Source: Pseudomonadota bacterium (GTDB lineage: Bacteria; Verrucomicrobiota; Verrucomicrobiia; Limisphaerales; SXTU01). Taken from it: 58,800 nucleotides of DNA. The stretch is from NCBI GenBank assembly GCA_009924135.1, contig RFSE01000015.1, positions 1-58,800 on the forward strand, in the 5' to 3' direction. Below, piece after piece: positions 33,194 to 43,680 of this stretch (position 1 is its first letter; each line of letters starts with the position of its first letter). The notes under the pieces were generated by a model. The model made no database searches, was not told the DNA's origin, and worked only from the letters and a program-made list of their open reading frames with translations. A program made the position numbers and the translations under genes.

Positions 33194-34780
33194 ATGAAAA
33201 TGCGTTTCCTGTGCCTGATCTCCGTCGCCTGCCTGATCTCCACGGCAACCCTAGCAGCCCAGTTCCCACCGTTTCGGATTGGCCTCAACTTCGCCTTTGT
33301 CGGCGCGACCAACACGACGATCAGCCAGGTCTTCACCAATATCACGCCGCTCGGGCTGCGCGGCACACGACACCCCTCACCGGCTGACGTGACTTGGTCG
33401 AGCCTGCAAACGCGGTCCAACACCCCGGCCAACTTCACCACGGCAGACCAGGTATTTCTCAACACCAACGGGCTGACAACGCTCGGCACATTTTACGACG
33501 ATCCGAACATCACCACCTCGCCCGGACTCCAAGTGCCGTGGCTGTCCGGAGGCGGGTTCAATTTCACCAGCAATGAACTTTACTATGCCTCCAACTACGT
33601 CCGAACCGTCGTGTCACGCTACTCGGGGGTGACGCATTACTGGGAGATCTCCAACGAAGTGGACGCGCAGACCAACCGCCCCCGCAGCCTGCCGCCGAAC
33701 GAGTTCGCGTCGTTCCTCGTGACCAACCGCAACTGGATTCGCGCCGTGGACCCGCAGGCGCAGGTCGTCCTGCCCGGTTGCCTGGGCAACTACGGCTATC
33801 CCGTGACGAATTCCCATGCGTGGCTGCGCCAGGTGTTGAGCAGCGGTGGCGCGGCGGGCTTCGATGTGGTGAATTACCACGACTACCGTTCGTGGTGGGT
33901 GCTGCCCGATGACTTCGACGGATTCCGCTCGGTGCTGGCAGAATTCAGCCTGACCAACATGCCCATTTGGATCACTGAGTGCAGCAGCGCCAGTGTGGCC
34001 GGGGCGACCAACACCACGGTGCCGTATGCCAGCGAAGACCAGCAGGCGGCCGACGTATGGCGACGCTCGTGCCTGCTCTTCGGCAAGGGCGCGAGTGTCT
34101 GGTTCTGGCATTCACTCTACTCCGCACCCCGCGGCGGCTTCGCCAATCAGGGCTTGCTCACTCCGGCCAACGCGATCCCGGCGGGTCAGAAGAAGAAGTC
34201 CTGGCACGCCTTCAAACTGCTCGTGCAGAAGATCGAAGGGTTTCAGACCGCGTCAGTGCTACAACTCGGCAACGCCACGAGCAGCAATACCAGCGGCGGC
34301 GACGGACAGTGGGCGGTGCGATTTGACTGGGCCGACGGCACCCGCCGATATGTCGTGTGGAGCGGAACGAACTTGAACCACACCCTTACCAACCTCACCG
34401 CGAATCCCTATCGCGTCACAACGGTCGTGCCCGCGACGCTTTCGAGCGATGGCGAAACCGCCACTTTCACGGTCGTCACCAACACGCCCGCCTCCGGTTC
34501 GCTCGCCCTCAGCGGAGCCAATCTCCCGGTGCTGGTCGAGTCCACCGTCCCGGTGGCTCCGGTCATCACCAGCGCGACAATGGATGCAAGCGGCACCACC
34601 CTCAACGGCACAGGGCCAACGGCCGAGACCTACCGGGTATTTGCGACGTCTGACGTTACCCTGCCCTTCGCAAACTGGATGCAAATCACCAGCGGCACGT
34701 TCAGCAACAGCGCGTTTCAAGTGACCGATCGTTCAGCGACGAATTACCCGGCGCGGTACTACCGTCTCTCGGTTCCTTGA
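33194..34780 (+). CDS. Exported glycoside-hydrolase-like TIM-barrel protein
   Basis: 528 residues with a signal peptide (MKMRFLCLISVACLISTATL-AA). Clan-A glycoside hydrolase features: acid/base motif 'YWEISNEVDAQ' with Asn154-Glu155 and a probable nucleophile Glu262 in WITECSSAS. These follow strands with 'GLRGTRHPSPADVTWS' and precede 'VWFWHSLYS'. The C-terminal 180 residues are beta-rich, Thr/Ser/Asn-rich repeats. It resembles GH39/GH5-like enzymes, but the family number cannot be fixed by eye. A weak AAGGA precedes the ATG. It interrupts trpF and trpB. Confidence 0.75.
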   Translation: MKMRFLCLISVACLISTATLAAQFPPFRIGLNFAFVGATNTTISQVFTNITPLGLRGTRHPSPADVTWSSLQTRSNTPANFTTADQVFLNTNGLTTLGTFYDDPNITTSPGLQVPWLSGGGFNFTSNELYYASNYVRTVVSRYSGVTHYWEISNEVDAQTNRPRSLPPNEFASFLVTNRNWIRAVDPQAQVVLPGCLGNYGYPVTNSHAWLRQVLSSGGAAGFDVVNYHDYRSWWVLPDDFDGFRSVLAEFSLTNMPIWITECSSASVAGATNTTVPYASEDQQAADVWRRSCLLFGKGASVWFWHSLYSAPRGGFANQGLLTPANAIPAGQKKKSWHAFKLLVQKIEGFQTASVLQLGNATSSNTSGGDGQWAVRFDWADGTRRYVVWSGTNLNHTLTNLTANPYRVTTVVPATLSSDGETATFTVVTNTPASGSLALSGANLPVLVESTVPVAPVITSATMDASGTTLNGTGPTAETYRVFATSDVTLPFANWMQITSGTFSNSAFQVTDRSATNYPARYYRLSVP

Positions 34781-34866
34781 CTATCAAGCGGACGCATTCG
34801 GATGCCCTGACTGCCCTCTGCGCTCGCGTCCATGCCCGTAAACGCGAACCGGCCCGACAATCGAAC

Positions 34867-34888
34867 GCGCGGGCAGGGCTGCCCGCGC
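34867..34888. repeat. Perfect 10-bp hairpin upstream of trpB
   Basis: GCGCGGGCAG pairs with CTGCCCGCGC around two G bases, followed by TACGGACGG. The 'GCGCGGGCAG...CTGCCCGCGCTACG' form is typical of dispersed intergenic repeats. It could also serve as a terminator for the glycosidase gene, but no T-run follows. Confidence 0.55.
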
Positions 34889-34980
34889 TACGGACGGAAG
34901 GGTCTTTCCTCATGAGCGCACGGAGTACCACCGTTGCTTTGTTGCTTGGAGCCGGCGGCCAGTCGCCTTAGGTTTTCGCC

Positions 34981-36195
<1,215 letters not shown>

Positions 36196-36212
36196 ATCAG
36201 TACTGTGCCGCC

Positions 36213-36361
36213 ATGGTGACTACGACTGAACATCGCTTCAGCGTCCGAGACTACCATCGCATGGCGGAGACAGGTGTCTTGCGCCCCGATGCCCGCGTGG
36301 AACTGCTCGATGGGAGGATCACTGATATGTCGCCGATAGGTCCATTGCACGGGGGGTGGTA
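36213..36361 (+). pseudogene. Uma2-family protein, N-terminal part before a frameshift
   Basis: From ATG 36213: 'FSVRDYHRMAETGVLRPDAR' then VELLDGRITDMSPIGPLHGG, the normal start of Uma2/DUF820 (PD-(D/E)XK-like nuclease fold, ELLDG motif). The frame ends in TGG-TAA right after a run of six G at 36351-36356. One extra G would read HGGVVKRLSSLF and continue into the next entry. Confidence 0.75.
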
Positions 36362-36772
36362 AAGCGCCTTTCTAGCCTCTTCGCGAACAAAGCAAACCAC
36401 CGATGGATCGTTTCCACCCAAGACCCGCTCCGCCTCGACGACTACTCCGAGCCGCAGCCGGACGTAATGTTGTTGCGGCCCTCGCCGGATGATTATCTCA
36501 GCCGGCATCCGCGCCCGGAGGACGTCCTCCTGCTAATCGAGGTCTCCGATTCCACGCTGGATTACGACCGGGAAGAAAAGCTCCCCGCTTACGGCCGTGC
36601 GGGCGTGCCGGAGGTATGGATCGTGAACCCGCAGGATGACCCCATCGAGGTCTATCGCGAACCGCACTACACCGGTTACAGCTCCAAGTCCTTGCTCGGC
36701 CACGGCACCCAAGCAACGCCGCTGGCGTTTCCAGATGTTTTGGTGGATGTAAGCGAACTGCTGAAACGCTGA
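36356..36772 (+). CDS. Uma2-family protein, C-terminal part after a frameshift
   Basis: 138 residues in the shifted frame. It carries the remaining Uma2 blocks: 'VSTQDPLRLDDYSEPQPDVM' , 'DVLLLIEVSDSTLDYDREEK', 'YGRAGVPEVWIVNP' and the ending 'FPDVLVDVSELLKR'. The catalytic-core residues D (PQPDV) and E-V-(S/A) are present. The nominal start (GTG/ATG at the G-run) is an artefact of the frameshift; the true gene begins at 36213. Uma2 proteins are abundant in PVC and cyanobacterial genomes and mostly uncharacterised. Confidence 0.78.
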   Translation: MVKRLSSLFANKANHRWIVSTQDPLRLDDYSEPQPDVMLLRPSPDDYLSRHPRPEDVLLLIEVSDSTLDYDREEKLPAYGRAGVPEVWIVNPQDDPIEVYREPHYTGYSSKSLLGHGTQATPLAFPDVLVDVSELLKR

Positions 36773-36800
36773 ATCACGCCAGCGAGGTGCCGCCCAATCA

Positions 36801-38072
36801 TCACTTGCCGATGCAGTAAATCCGGTCACCAGCTCGCAGGAACATGTCGTTGCCGGAAAACACGGGACTCGATCCGGTGCCGCCGGGAAGCTGGTTGCGG
36901 CTGACGAGTTGCGCTTTACGGGTCGCTTCGAGCACGACCGTTTCGCCTTTGTTGGAGGTGAGGAACAGGTTCCGGCCCGCCAGCGTGAGGCTCGCATAGG
37001 CGATGGGCCCGGCGTTTGGCTCTGTTTCGAAGAGCTTTTGCCCGTTGAGCAGCGGTTCCTGCGCACCTTTTCCTCGCACATCGAAGGCAAAAAGTTCACC
37101 CGCGCCAGTAACCACGAACACCGTGTCATCCAGCAACAGCGGTGAGCCGAAAACTTCGCCCGGAGCCATCCCGCTCCACACTTCCGTTTCCTTGAAGGCT
37201 GCGTTGAGTCGGAGTGTGCTGACGGTGGCGTCCCCGAAGCACACGTGTCCCTCACCGACCGGGATCGGGCTGGAATGGATGGCGCGGCCGATCTCGCTGT
37301 TGAGGCTCTTGCCATCGGTGACGCGCACAACATCGCCGTTGGGGGTGATGAGGACTTCCACCTCTCCGACCTTCATGCCAGCGGGCGTGCCGTAGGAAGA
37401 CTTCGCCTCAGTGTTGACCCAGAGTTGCCGACCCGTCGCGGGGTCGAGCGCGTAGAGGTTGCTCACATGCGCGATCAGTTTTCCCGCCACCATGATCGGC
37501 GATGAACTGCGTCCGTAACCGGTGGTGGGATCGGCAACGATTCCAATGGTCCACTGGCGTTTGCCATCCAAACCCACGGCACAAACGATGCCGTTGGCGA
37601 AGGCCGCATAGACGGATTTACCATCGGTGAGCGGGGTCGCCGCCGCCAGGCCGGAGCCGTCCCGAGGCGCTTCGTACTTCTCCAAGGCGGTCCGGGTATT
37701 TTCGTCGGTGAGATCGGCGGCCTTGATTTGCACCTTCCACCACACCGTGCCATCGGCCCTGTCGAGACAGATGAGTAAGTCCGGCTCGGAGGTGACGATG
37801 ACAAACTTGTCCGTAACGATGGGCGAGGAAAAGCTCCGGCCCACAACCGTTGACCAACGCACATTCTTGGTCGCCGACCACTCCGTCACGGGTGTGGCCC
37901 CGGGAAACCGCCCGCTGCCGTCCCCACGCCAGCCGAACGGGTGTTGGAGTGTGGGGCGAGAGTCTGCGGAACCCAGCCTGGGTGATTCAATCCCGGCTGA
38001 CCATGAAGTGGGGCTCGTCACAAACATCATGAACAGAGCACCAATAGAGGCGGTACCGAGGCGAAGTGTCAT
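36801..38072 (-). CDS. PQQ-like beta-propeller protein, third of three paralogs
   Basis: 423 residues, signal peptide ending near SWSAG. It shares with its two upstream neighbours the N-terminal motif 'HPFGWRGDGSGRFPGATP' and the first-blade text 'LLICLDRADGTVWW'. Further blades: 'VCAVGLDGKRQWTIGI' and 'LYALDPATGRQLWVNTE'. The C-terminus is 'MFLRAGDRIYCIGK', like the IYCIGEK-type ends of the others. The helical insert of the other two after blade one is reduced here to a short charged stretch. Same-strand series behind the XylR-like regulator. Confidence 0.87.
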   Translation of the reverse strand: MTLRLGTASIGALFMMFVTSPTSWSAGIESPRLGSADSRPTLQHPFGWRGDGSGRFPGATPVTEWSATKNVRWSTVVGRSFSSPIVTDKFVIVTSEPDLLICLDRADGTVWWKVQIKAADLTDENTRTALEKYEAPRDGSGLAAATPLTDGKSVYAAFANGIVCAVGLDGKRQWTIGIVADPTTGYGRSSSPIMVAGKLIAHVSNLYALDPATGRQLWVNTEAKSSYGTPAGMKVGEVEVLITPNGDVVRVTDGKSLNSEIGRAIHSSPIPVGEGHVCFGDATVSTLRLNAAFKETEVWSGMAPGEVFGSPLLLDDTVFVVTGAGELFAFDVRGKGAQEPLLNGQKLFETEPNAGPIAYASLTLAGRNLFLTSNKGETVVLEATRKAQLVSRNQLPGGTGSSPVFSGNDMFLRAGDRIYCIGK

Positions 38073-38093
38073 GTTACCTTTCCAGATCGTTGG

Positions 38094-40361
38094 CTACTTT
38101 TCCTCGATGCTATACAGGTATTCCTCCCCGCGCAGAAAAAGGGTCTTCCCGTCGAAATAGGGCGAAGAATAAAACGATTCCTGATGGCAAGGATTTCCGC
38201 CTTGGCCAGTGAAGTGCAGGTTTTCGAGCACGTTTTTGCCGAGTTCCTTAAACGTGGGGCCGGGCTGGAGGATGTGCGTGTAGCCGGCGTCATCGATGAG
38301 ATAGATGTTCTTTCCACCCAGCGCGGGGCTGGCCGTCACGCCGTAGAGATAACGATTGAAGCGGTTGTAGCCATCCAGCCATTGCCGGTAGAGGGACTTC
38401 CGGCCCACGGGATCAACGGCGGTCAGGCCACCGCTCATCTCAACGGCGTAAACGATCCCGTCCACGAACAACGGCGAGGCAATCGCAAATATCGGCCCGC
38501 GCATGGTCATGCTGACCTCCTTGCCTTCGGGGGTCCACAAGGGGTCCGCCTTCGCACCTGCCGCCGTACTGGTCGGCAGGCCGACGGAGATGAACGAAAC
38601 CATCTCTTTGAAACCGCGAAATCGGAAGGGGTTGTAGATAACACCGGCCTCCACCACCGGAGTCGCTTCGGCGAAGGTCATATCGAGCCGGTTCGGACAC
38701 AGTTCGGTTCCATCCGAGGCGCGGTGGATGAACCGCTTGCCGATGATGACGCTTTCGCCACCGATCTTCGCGACAACAGGAGATGTACCGCAGAATTGGT
38801 TCTGCCAGTCACCGGGCGTGTTGCGCCACAGCTCCCGCCCAGTCTTTGCATCGAAGGCGTAAAGTGATTTGTTGGCGGCAAAGATCAGCTTGCCGTCCAT
38901 CAAAGCAGGTGAAGTGTGGTTGCCATGCTCCTGCGCGCCAAAGGCATCGTGACGGCTCCAGATGCGTTTCCCGTCGAGGTCGAAGCATGCAATGATGTAA
39001 GCGCCCGGACCTTTCATGCCACCGCCACAGGTCCAAAAAACATGCGTACCGTCGCTACACGGCGTGCCATTGCTGGCAGAGACCTCGTTGTCGTGCATCG
39101 CCGGATACTTCTTACGACTCATCAGGGCAAACGCCAGATGCACCGCCCGCTCGGCATCGCTCTTCGCCTTGAGCAGCTTGTCCAGTTCAGCTTCCTGACT
39201 GGCGGGCAGTCCTTCCAGAAACCGGGCCGCATTGAGCGCGGTAACTACTTCAGCATTCAGTGCGCTGAGCTTGGCCAGCATCGGCTCGATCTTCTCCTTA
39301 ATGGGCAGCTCAGTTCTTTCCTCCGCAGTAAGCCCATCGTAGGGAGTGCTGGATTGCAGCCACAGGATCTTGCCGTCCCGCTTGCTGATGCACATCAGGT
39401 CCGAGATGCCTGAGCCCACAAAAATCCGGTCGCCCACGACGATGGGCTGTGATGTGCTCCGGCCGGTCATGCGGGTCATCCAGTTGATGTTCTTCGTAGT
39501 GTAAGCGACCGGAGCGACGGGCGTGAAATAGGCTGCCATCAGCCATTTGCTGAGCCATCTACCGTCGTAGTTTTTGCCCACGCCGTCCGCCGTGCTGATC
39601 TTCACCAGCAGCCGGTTCCAACCCTTGACGAGCGTGACCTCAAAAGCCTTGCCCCGGCGCTTTAAGTCGAGGTCGGTGGGCTGGCCATTGAGCCAGCATC
39701 GGCCCGCCGCGCCGTCAAAGGGAACCTGTAGCTGCACCCGGGCTTCGTCCGGTGAGTGGATGTAGGTATGGGCGTACGCAACCTTGTTGCTGAAATCGCC
39801 TTCAATCTTCGGGGTGGAACTACCCTCGATGGTGAGCTTGCCAAACGTGAAGAGAAAATCCACGTAGCTCTGGCCGCAGGTACCCTCATTGTGATCATGG
39901 CGGCTCTGCGTCTCGATGCCGACGCGCAACGGGGTCCAGACCGCCGTGCCGGCCTTCAAGCCTTTGTCTGGTTCAACCTTGGTTTCACCACCGATCAGGT
40001 CCCGGTCAAAATCCTTTACCGGGTCCTCAAGATTAAACGGCCCGGCCACGAGCCAGTCTTTGATGGTGAAATACTCCAGCGGCTGACTGGCTGCGCCGGG
40101 TTCACCAAGGGGTTTCGCCGCCTGGTAACGCAGTTCGCTGGTGATGCCCTTGACGCGCCGGCTCCAGACCATCGGCGGAGTCGCGCCGGGAAACCGTCCG
40201 GTCCAGTCACCGCGCCAGCCCACGGGGTGCTCCGGCGAAGGTGCATACTGCGGTGAGCCGAGGGGCACGGCGGTTTCTGCCCCCATCAAGCCCTGTTCAG
40301 ATGTGCTCAGAATCAATACGGCGAGACAAAGCCACGAGAGGTTGTAACGAAGGCGGGACAT
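38094..40361 (-). CDS. Large PQQ-like beta-propeller protein, second of three paralogs
   Basis: 755 residues from ATG 40361. Signal peptide, then 'HPVGWRGDWTGRFPGATPP'. Residues about 80-280 are an extra beta-domain ('DWLVAGPFNLEDPVKDFDRD', 'DGAAGRCWLNGQPTDLDLKR', 'GWNRLLVKIST') of the carbohydrate-binding type seen in PVC proteins. Blade one 'LMCISKRDGKILWLQSS' leads into an about 85-residue helical insert (EERTELPIKEKIEPMLAKLS...) and the propeller resumes at 'YIIACFDLDGKRIWSRHDAF'. It ends '...EEYLYSIEEK'. It starts one base after the stop of the preceding gene. Confidence 0.85.
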   Translation of the reverse strand: MSRLRYNLSWLCLAVLILSTSEQGLMGAETAVPLGSPQYAPSPEHPVGWRGDWTGRFPGATPPMVWSRRVKGITSELRYQAAKPLGEPGAASQPLEYFTIKDWLVAGPFNLEDPVKDFDRDLIGGETKVEPDKGLKAGTAVWTPLRVGIETQSRHDHNEGTCGQSYVDFLFTFGKLTIEGSSTPKIEGDFSNKVAYAHTYIHSPDEARVQLQVPFDGAAGRCWLNGQPTDLDLKRRGKAFEVTLVKGWNRLLVKISTADGVGKNYDGRWLSKWLMAAYFTPVAPVAYTTKNINWMTRMTGRSTSQPIVVGDRIFVGSGISDLMCISKRDGKILWLQSSTPYDGLTAEERTELPIKEKIEPMLAKLSALNAEVVTALNAARFLEGLPASQEAELDKLLKAKSDAERAVHLAFALMSRKKYPAMHDNEVSASNGTPCSDGTHVFWTCGGGMKGPGAYIIACFDLDGKRIWSRHDAFGAQEHGNHTSPALMDGKLIFAANKSLYAFDAKTGRELWRNTPGDWQNQFCGTSPVVAKIGGESVIIGKRFIHRASDGTELCPNRLDMTFAEATPVVEAGVIYNPFRFRGFKEMVSFISVGLPTSTAAGAKADPLWTPEGKEVSMTMRGPIFAIASPLFVDGIVYAVEMSGGLTAVDPVGRKSLYRQWLDGYNRFNRYLYGVTASPALGGKNIYLIDDAGYTHILQPGPTFKELGKNVLENLHFTGQGGNPCHQESFYSSPYFDGKTLFLRGEEYLYSIEEK

Positions 40362-40362
40362 A

Positions 40363-42018
40363 TCATTTCTCTCCGATGCAGTAGAGGTAACCGGGCGAGC
40401 GGTAGTACATCCGCGTGCCCTCGAAAATCGGAGTGGAATTGAACTGCGCCTGATCCTTGCCATTGGCGGTTTCCGCGAGATGGCTGTGTGCCACTTCCCG
40501 GTATTCCCGGCCGGGCTGGATGACGAGCGTATTGCCCTGGTTATCCATGAGGTAGATGTATTTCCCCGCGAACGTCGGGCTGGCGGAACAGCCAGCCCAG
40601 TCCCAATAGTGCGTCCGGGGCTTCAGCGGAAGGACCTTGCGATAAACCACCGCACCAGTCGCCGCGTCGTTGACCACGAGGCCGCCGCCCTGCGTGAGCT
40701 GGTAAATGAGGCCATCCACGTAGAGCGGTGAGGACACGTACCCGCGATCGAAGGGATTCTTTTGCTTGTCCACGGCAAGTTCATCATCGCCCCATTGTTC
40801 TTTGAGTTCGCAGGTGACGGTGAGTTTACCGGTGTCAGTGCCTGCAGGAACCTTGAATGCCTTCAAGCCCTTGGTCTTGTCGTTGAACTTGGGATAGCCA
40901 CCATGGGCGAAGATCGTGTCGCCTTCCACAACCGGCGTCGCCACGGAATCGCCGAACGCGCCCTTGTCCCAGACTGGCTGGCCGTCGCGGATGCGGGCGA
41001 AGAATCCCCATTGAAAGCCCGCGACAAGTTCGCCGCCCGATTCGATGCGGAAAAGCGAGCCATATGTGTTGAAAGCCTTCGCGGCATTGGACCAGGCGAG
41101 CTTGCCCGTAGCCACGTCGTAGGCACGAAGTTCGTTCGCCCAGACCACCAGTTTATTGCCGGCCAGCAATGGGCTGGCGAAGTTCCCATGTTCACTGCCA
41201 CCACCGCCGCCGCGTGTGATCCACTGGCGGTTCCCGTCGAGGTCGTAGCACGCGGTGACACCGGTGGTGAAGAAGACGCAGACGTGCTTGCCATCGCTGG
41301 TCGGCGTCTGCCCGCTGAAGCCGAAGACTGCCTGGCCCCAATAACGGTTGAAGCCCTTCTTGTCGATGGCCACCTGCTCGTCCTGAATCTTCTTTTCGAG
41401 ATCGCGTTTGCGCTTGAGCACGGGTTCCAACGCGCGCGGCCCAGCCGTCATGGCGGTGGACAACCGGGCGTTGAGCGCCTCGACTGCTTCGGCGTTGGCT
41501 TTCGCCAGCTCAGCGGCCGCCGGTGCCAATTTGTCGGCGTAGGCTGAATTCGTCTTGCGATCACTTTCGCTCAACGCCTCGAACTCGGGGTTGGAACGGA
41601 TCCAATGAATGCGCCCCATCCGCTTGTCGAGGCAGACCAGATCGGCAACTTCCGAGGTGAGGAAAACCTTCTCACCAACAATGATCGGCGTGGCAGTACT
41701 GATGTTCGGTAACGGTGCCATCCAGAGGATGCCCTTGGTCACATAGCCGGTTCCGTTGGTGGCACGCTCCCAGGAAACCGGCGGCATGGCGCCCGGATAG
41801 CGGCCCGAGCCATCGCCCCGCCAGCCGACGGGACGTTCCGGCGTAGGACTGAACTCTGTTGCCCCGAAGGGTACGGGAGCAGCCACGCCCATGGACACAA
41901 CCCACACGATCAATGCGCCGAGCCCGATCAACGACTTACCTACAGCACCAAGGCGCTGGCAGATGACTGCGATTTTGATCACCCGCAAAGGGGCGGTGCG
42001 TTGTGGCTGCATGGCCAT
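40363..42018 (-). CDS. PQQ-like beta-propeller protein, first of three paralogs
   Basis: 551 residues. A hydrophobic leader, about residues 28-47, precedes 'ERPVGWRGDGSGRYPGAMPP'. Blade one 'LVCLDKRMGRIHWIRSN' is followed by an alanine/glutamate-rich helical insert (DRKTNSAYADKLAPAAAELA...KRKRDLEKKIQDEQVAIDKK), then 'TACYDLDGNRQWITRGGGGG' and 'LRAYDVATGKLAWSNAA'. It ends 'YRSPGYLYCIGEK'. The leader suggests export. It lies 57 bases downstream of the regulator gene and abuts the next paralog, so one transcript is likely. Confidence 0.86.
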   Translation of the reverse strand: MAMQPQRTAPLRVIKIAVICQRLGAVGKSLIGLGALIVWVVSMGVAAPVPFGATEFSPTPERPVGWRGDGSGRYPGAMPPVSWERATNGTGYVTKGILWMAPLPNISTATPIIVGEKVFLTSEVADLVCLDKRMGRIHWIRSNPEFEALSESDRKTNSAYADKLAPAAAELAKANAEAVEALNARLSTAMTAGPRALEPVLKRKRDLEKKIQDEQVAIDKKGFNRYWGQAVFGFSGQTPTSDGKHVCVFFTTGVTACYDLDGNRQWITRGGGGGSEHGNFASPLLAGNKLVVWANELRAYDVATGKLAWSNAAKAFNTYGSLFRIESGGELVAGFQWGFFARIRDGQPVWDKGAFGDSVATPVVEGDTIFAHGGYPKFNDKTKGLKAFKVPAGTDTGKLTVTCELKEQWGDDELAVDKQKNPFDRGYVSSPLYVDGLIYQLTQGGGLVVNDAATGAVVYRKVLPLKPRTHYWDWAGCSASPTFAGKYIYLMDNQGNTLVIQPGREYREVAHSHLAETANGKDQAQFNSTPIFEGTRMYYRSPGYLYCIGEK

Positions 42019-42075
42019 TGGCTACTACGGTTCGATGTGTGCATCAATCTTTGCTGCTTCCAAGTGTGGCACCGC

Positions 42076-43212
42076 TCACTGGTTCGCCCGCCGGAAGGCG
42101 CTGGGCGGGATGCCGGTTTCGCGCTTAAAAACGACACTCAGGTATTCCACGTGGGCGAAGCCGGCACGTTCGGCGATTTCAGACAACGGCTGGTCCGTTT
42201 CCACCAGCAACTGCTTCACCCGGTCCAGTTGCACGCGGAGGATTTCCTCGTGCGGCGTGCGGCCCAGCAGGCGGCGGAAGTGGCTTTCGAGCAGCCGGCG
42301 CGACTGGGGAACTGCCTTGAGGACATCGGCCACGTTGATTCCTGAGCAGGCGTGCTCGCGGATGAAACGTACGGCCAATGCGGTCCGCCGATCCTCAATG
42401 GCCAGGGCACTGGTGCTCTGGCGCGCGGCCACACCAATCGGCGGCACGAGCCGAGTCTCGGCGCGAACGTCCCGACCCGCCATGAGTTCGTCGAGCAAGG
42501 CAGCGGCCTCATAGCCGGTGCGGTGCGTGTTGGGAATGACACTGGTCAGCGGAGGATGCGAGAGTTCGCAGAGCACTTCATCGTTGTCCACGCTGATGAC
42601 GGCGACTTCGTCGGGTACCGGGATGGCTGAGCGCCGGCACGCGTCCAGCAACAACCGTCCGTGAAGATCGTAGCATGCCATGACGCCGACGGGTTTGGGC
42701 AGTTTGCGCAGCCACCGCGCGAGATCGTCGCTTTGCGCAGCGTCGTCCGGCCGGAACCGCCGGACAGGCCGGTAGAAGTGACACTCGCCGCCCTCCGCCG
42801 CGACGGCGCGTTGGAAATGCTCGCCGCGCCAATTCGACCAGTTGAATCGCGCGTCGCCGCAGTAGGCGAAATGCTTGAACCCCTGGTCGCGCAGATGCTC
42901 AAAGGCCATTTGCGCAATGGCGGCATCATCGGTCTCGAACCACGGCAACGCCGGCAGCAGTCGCGCAGCGCTTACGTCCACGATGGGCACCTTGAGCCGC
43001 TTCAAGACCCGGGCCATCGCTGGCGTCTCAATGCGCGCAAGGATGCCGTCGCCCCGCCAGGTGGCGAGCCACGGCGGCGGGCGGTCGCCGCGTCCGTGCT
43101 CGGCCAGATGCAACGACCACGGCTCGTGCTCGCGCAAGTAAGCGACCACGCCGCGCAGCAGTCCGCGCGCGTACGCGTTCGAGGTTTCGATGAGCAGGGC
43201 AACTTGTTTCAT
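42076..43212 (-). CDS. XylR-like AraC-family transcription regulator
   Basis: 378 residues from ATG 43212. The N-terminal half is a LacI/periplasmic-binding-like sensor: 'VALLIETSNAYARGLLRGVV', 'WRGDGILARIET', 'PWFETDDAAIAQMAFEHLRD' and 'GFKHFAYCGD'. The C-terminal AraC HTH (about 280-376) includes 'NVADVLKAVPQSRRLLESHF' and 'LSEIAERAGFAHVEYLSVVF'. This is the E. coli XylR architecture, which senses a sugar. A longer frame upstream to 43410 lies in a repeat and is rejected. The three PQQ-like genes directly downstream on the same strand are candidate targets. Confidence 0.92.
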   Translation of the reverse strand: MKQVALLIETSNAYARGLLRGVVAYLREHEPWSLHLAEHGRGDRPPPWLATWRGDGILARIETPAMARVLKRLKVPIVDVSAARLLPALPWFETDDAAIAQMAFEHLRDQGFKHFAYCGDARFNWSNWRGEHFQRAVAAEGGECHFYRPVRRFRPDDAAQSDDLARWLRKLPKPVGVMACYDLHGRLLLDACRRSAIPVPDEVAVISVDNDEVLCELSHPPLTSVIPNTHRTGYEAAALLDELMAGRDVRAETRLVPPIGVAARQSTSALAIEDRRTALAVRFIREHACSGINVADVLKAVPQSRRLLESHFRRLLGRTPHEEILRVQLDRVKQLLVETDQPLSEIAERAGFAHVEYLSVVFKRETGIPPSAFRRANQ

Positions 43213-43330
43213 CGCGCTGGTGACGGGCCGCAGCGTGGCGGAATCCCCGGCGGGCGGCAACGTTACGTTGTTGCGCGGGGCGCGTGGGACGCAGCTCAGT
43301 TTCGTGCACTCCGGGATGCCACATGGGGAG

Positions 43331-43455
43331 CCTTCTCCCTTCGCGGAGCGAGGGGAGAAGGTGGCCGGAGGCCGGATGAGGGGTTGGGCCACCCTCGCCC
43401 ACGCACGCAACCCCTCACCCCAACCCTCTCCCCTTGCTCCGCAAAGGGAGAGGGA
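43331..43455. repeat. Inverted REP-like pair in the regulator-pseudopilin gap
   Basis: Left arm CCTTCTCCCTTCGCGGAGCG... from 43331 and right arm ending ...CCGCAAAGGGAGAGGGA at 43455 align as inverted copies of one about 50-base unit that includes CTCACCCCAACCCTCTCCCC. The same family is at 8107-8242. The rest of the 468-base gap (43213-43680), which divides divergent genes, shows no gene. Confidence 0.7.
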
Positions 43456-43680
43456 GTCGACGGCCTACGCCTGCGTCGCCGGGCTTCCTTTCCGCTGCCT
43501 CCTTGCCCATCGGTTGAAACCGCTTGGCACCAACAGGGCCAATGGACTCCGAGTTCAACCCGGGCACTGTTGAGGTGCCAAGAAACAGAGCTACGCCCAG
43601 CGCGTGGAAAATCTCATGCCAAAGACGCGAAAGCTCATGGTCTGCTTGCCAGGTTGGCCTTACCTTGCCAATCGTAAGCA

